Of a stretch of DNA of 64,000 nucleotides, positions 62,160 through 64,000 are shown one piece after another; positions within the stretch are counted from its first letter, which is position 1, and each line of letters begins with the position of its first letter. Position numbers and translations under genes: made by a program. Where the stretch lies: positions 558,001 through 622,000 of the forward strand of contig NZ_CP061718.1 of assembly GCF_014764365.1 (NCBI RefSeq). Reading direction: 5' to 3'. The notes under the pieces were generated by a model that saw nothing but the letters and a program-made list of their open reading frames with translations, made no database searches and was not told the DNA's origin. The stretch comes from Roseococcus microcysteis (GTDB lineage Bacteria; Pseudomonadota; Alphaproteobacteria; Acetobacterales; Acetobacteraceae).

Positions 62160-63046
62160 AGGCGGGCGAAGGTCAGCTCATGCTTGTTGTGGGCGCCGTG
62201 GAACAACATGGCGCCCGGAATGGCCGCGAAATCCGCCACGATGGCGTGGTCGGTCGGCCCCTGGAACTTCACCGAGCAGACGATGTTCGTGGCCATGGGC
62301 AGCCAGCGCCGCACCAGGGCCAGCAGGCGGGCGGGGTAGCAGATGACATCGCTGAACAGCCATTCCACCGGCTCGGGCTCGAGCGCGAAGGCGCTCTCCT
62401 GCCGCCAGGTGACGCCGGGCATGGCCATCACGCGCGGATCGAGCGGCGCCTTGTCCACCGCCGTCACCTGCGCGCCGAGCTGGGCCAGCGCCCAGGTCCA
62501 GCCGCCCGGCGAGGCACCGAGGTCGAGGCAGCGCGCCCCGGGCGCGGGGTGGCGGCCAAGCCGCGTCAGCGCCTCCCAGAGCTTCAGATAGGCGCGCGAG
62601 GGCGGGCCCTCGCGGTCCTCCACGAAGCGCACGGCGCCGCCCGGAAAGGGCGAGGATTTGGTGGGCGAAGCCAGGATCAGCCCCGTCTCCAGCAAGGTCC
62701 AGCCGCCCAGATGCCCGGTGGGCGCGGGTTCGGGGAAGACGAGCGGCCGCGCCTTCACCGGCGGCAGCCGCGCCTCGATGAGTGCCGCACGGCGATGATG
62801 CAGGGCGGGCACCAGCGACCAGTTGCGCTGGATGGCGCGCAGCGCATCGGCGGCCTCCTTGATGGAGGCCACCGGAATTTCGCGCGGGGCATCCCAGACA
62901 TCCAGCGCCCAGGCGGCGGGCGCCGGCGGGTCGGGCGAGAGGGCGAGGCGCCCATGCCAGCGCGTGACGGCGCGGCCGGAGAGGGCAAGCTCCTCCTCCA
63001 GCGCCGTCTCCAGCCCCTCATCGGCCAGGTAGGCGGCGCGGATCAT
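62153..63046 (-). CDS. RlmM-like 23S rRNA 2'-O-ribose methyltransferase
   Basis: SAM-dependent methyltransferase of the RlmM/YgdE type (2'-O-C2498 of 23S rRNA in E. coli). It starts MIRAAYLADEGLETALEEEL and has the SAM loop LDLGASPGGWTWALAQLGAQ, VTAVDKAPLDPRV, LFSDVICYPARLLAL and a terminal FQGPTDHAIVADFA then NKHELTFARLG. The 297-aa length is shorter than E. coli RlmM (366), lacking part of the N-terminal region, as in other alphaproteobacteria. It overlaps the DUF423 gene by four bases. Target base inferred. Confidence 0.85.
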   Translation of the reverse strand: MIRAAYLADEGLETALEEELALSGRAVTRWHGRLALSPDPPAPAAWALDVWDAPREIPVASIKEAADALRAIQRNWSLVPALHHRRAALIEARLPPVKARPLVFPEPAPTGHLGGWTLLETGLILASPTKSSPFPGGAVRFVEDREGPPSRAYLKLWEALTRLGRHPAPGARCLDLGASPGGWTWALAQLGAQVTAVDKAPLDPRVMAMPGVTWRQESAFALEPEPVEWLFSDVICYPARLLALVRRWLPMATNIVCSVKFQGPTDHAIVADFAAIPGAMLFHGAHNKHELTFARLG

Positions 63047-63390
63047 GCGCGCGGGCTGCGCAGGGCGAGTGCCACCAATACGAGCCAGCCCGCCATCAGC
63101 GCGAAGCCGCCCAGCGGCGCGATGGGGCCGGGCGAGACGCCGGTGAAGGCGCGGAACAGCACGGCCCCCGAGAACAGCACCAGGCCCGGCAGCATGAGCG
63201 CCGCCACCGCCCGGCCCCGGGCGTCGTTCCACACGCCGAAGGCCAGCAGCGCCGGCGCGTGCCAGCCCAGGATCATGGCCACCGACTGCACCATTTCGCG
63301 CGCGTCGAGGGGCGCATGGGCGCCAAGAGCGGCCAAGGCGACCGCCGCGCAGCCCGCCAGGCCCGCCGCGCTGAACCAGAGTCTTTGCAT
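63043..63390 (-). CDS. DUF423-family small membrane protein
   Basis: A 115-aa protein with four hydrophobic segments, the first as WFSAAGLAGCAAVALAALGA and the last as GGFALMAGWLVLVALALRS. The conserved ALGAHAP and LGWHAPALLAFG segments match the DUF423 (YgdD) family. Start ATG 63390 (MQRLWFS); the function is unknown. Overlaps the rlmM-like start by four bases. Confidence 0.85.
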   Translation of the reverse strand: MQRLWFSAAGLAGCAAVALAALGAHAPLDAREMVQSVAMILGWHAPALLAFGVWNDARGRAVAALMLPGLVLFSGAVLFRAFTGVSPGPIAPLGGFALMAGWLVLVALALRSPRA

Positions 63391-63398
63391 GCCCCTCT

Positions 63399-64000
63399 CT
63401 ACTGCGCGCCGGGCGGCGGCGCCATGGCCGCGCGGCGCGCCTGTCCGGCCCATTCATGCGCCGCACGCGTCGGCTCGGGCAGGCGGCGGCCGCGCAGCGT
63501 GGCCCGCACCCAATGCAGCGCGGTGTCGAGGCTGACACGGTGGCCGGGCGAGATGTGCAGCGGGTTGGCGCGCAGGCGGCTCCGCAGGAGGGCGCCCACC
63601 ACCTCGCCACGGTCCGTCACCTCGACCAGGGCGCCGGGCTCCTCGCCCAGCGGCGCCACGGGCTGGCCCACCAGCCGCGACTTCGCCACGCCGATGCTGG
63701 GCAGGTCCGTCACCACGCCCAGATGCGTGGCGATGCCGCAGCGGCGCGGGTGGGCGATGCCCTGGCCGTCCACCATCAACAGGTCCGGTGGCTCAGGGAG
63801 TTGCGCCAGCGCGGCCTGGATGGCCGGGATTTCCCGGAAGGCCAGCAGCCCGGTGATGTAGGGCATGGGCGCCGGCAGGCTCACCGCCGCGCGCGCCACG
63901 GGTTCCAGCGAGGGCCAATCCAACACCACCACCGCCGCATGCACCATGCGCGCCGGGTCGAAGCGCGAGGAGGAGACATCCACCCCCGCGATGCGCCGCA
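63399..64000 (-). CDS. nfi: Endonuclease V (deoxyinosine 3' endonuclease), 5' end cut by window
   Basis: Repair nuclease cutting the second phosphodiester 3' to deoxyinosine. The frame runs off the right edge reading RRIAGVDVSSSRFDP, where the Asp of GVD is the catalytic metal ligand, so the true start lies beyond 64000. The family body is clear: PYITGLLAFREIPAI, DLLMVDGQGIAHPRRCGIAT, IGVAKSRLVG and NPLHISPGHRVSLDTALHWV. The visible C-terminal part is complete and ends with a proline-rich tail. Nine bases separate it from the DUF423 gene. Confidence 0.92.
   Translation of the reverse strand, partial: RRIAGVDVSSSRFDPARMVHAAVVVLDWPSLEPVARAAVSLPAPMPYITGLLAFREIPAIQAALAQLPEPPDLLMVDGQGIAHPRRCGIATHLGVVTDLPSIGVAKSRLVGQPVAPLGEEPGALVEVTDRGEVVGALLRSRLRANPLHISPGHRVSLDTALHWVRATLRGRRLPEPTRAAHEWAGQARRAAMAPPPGAQ

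Overview
The window looks like chromosomal DNA of a high-GC alphaproteobacterium, most likely an Acetobacteraceae member close to Roseomonas or its relatives. The supports are very GC-rich third codon positions, three orphan Bug-type (tripartite tricarboxylate) binding proteins, a class I PHA synthase, the alaC-hom-glpX-recJ run, the anmK/tyrS divergent pair and paired interspersed repeats. The genus is inference; no rRNA gene is present to settle it. Both ends cut a gene: an esterase at the left edge and endonuclease V at the right.

Layout. Positions 1-7.9 kb hold an esterase, a tRNA-Gln on the minus strand, and a plus-strand housekeeping run (ppx/gppA, rlmE, guaB, rsmB-like, GNAT, guaA). 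Positions 7.9-11.9 kb form a stress-flavoured stretch: two KGG-motif hydrophilic proteins, one behind a good general-stress (EcfG) promoter candidate, a GSP39-like SDR translationally coupled to a short TspO, an ArsC/Spx-like protein and small membrane proteins. Positions 12-16.8 kb form a catabolic cluster (peptide-type binding protein, M20 hydrolase, CMP/dCMP-type deaminase) converging on a racemase/TauE pair. Positions 17.7-23 kb hold recJ, glpX, hom and alaC on the minus strand. Next come phaC, two paralogous lipoproteins, a gamma-carbonic anhydrase, argC, and the rplM-rpsI operon with a clear terminator.

Positions 29.7-36.5 kb are accessory metabolism: Bug protein, VOC protein, IlvD/Edd dehydratase, NAD-binding protein, M20 amidohydrolase and a split chromate transporter. 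They end in a roughly 200-bp inverted pair of repeat units. Positions 36.7-41.3 kb (minus) form a cyanate or related-anion cluster: binding protein, permease, ATPase, cyanase, aspartate dehydrogenase. It suggests uptake, hydrolysis to ammonia and CO2, and possibly direct amination of oxaloacetate. Positions 42.3-49.6 kb are an envelope and housekeeping run (hldE, mepA-like, lgt, NDUFAF7-like, pgeF, lipoprotein, prs, phosphatase).

An AT-rich islet at about 49.6-50.3 kb carries one gene with a PD-(D/E)XK-like signature and is the clearest foreign segment. It is followed by two Bug genes, anmK/tyrS, a Rid-family gene, a DUF697-like protein with a broken P-loop and two tandem D-aminoacylase paralogues. 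An AI-2E-type permease follows; its reading frame is broken at a six-base homopolymer, and its ribosome-binding region combines a C7 tract with an arm of a 13-bp inverted repeat. rlmM-like, DUF423 and endonuclease V genes finish the window. I found no CRISPR array, rRNA, insertion sequence or prophage.
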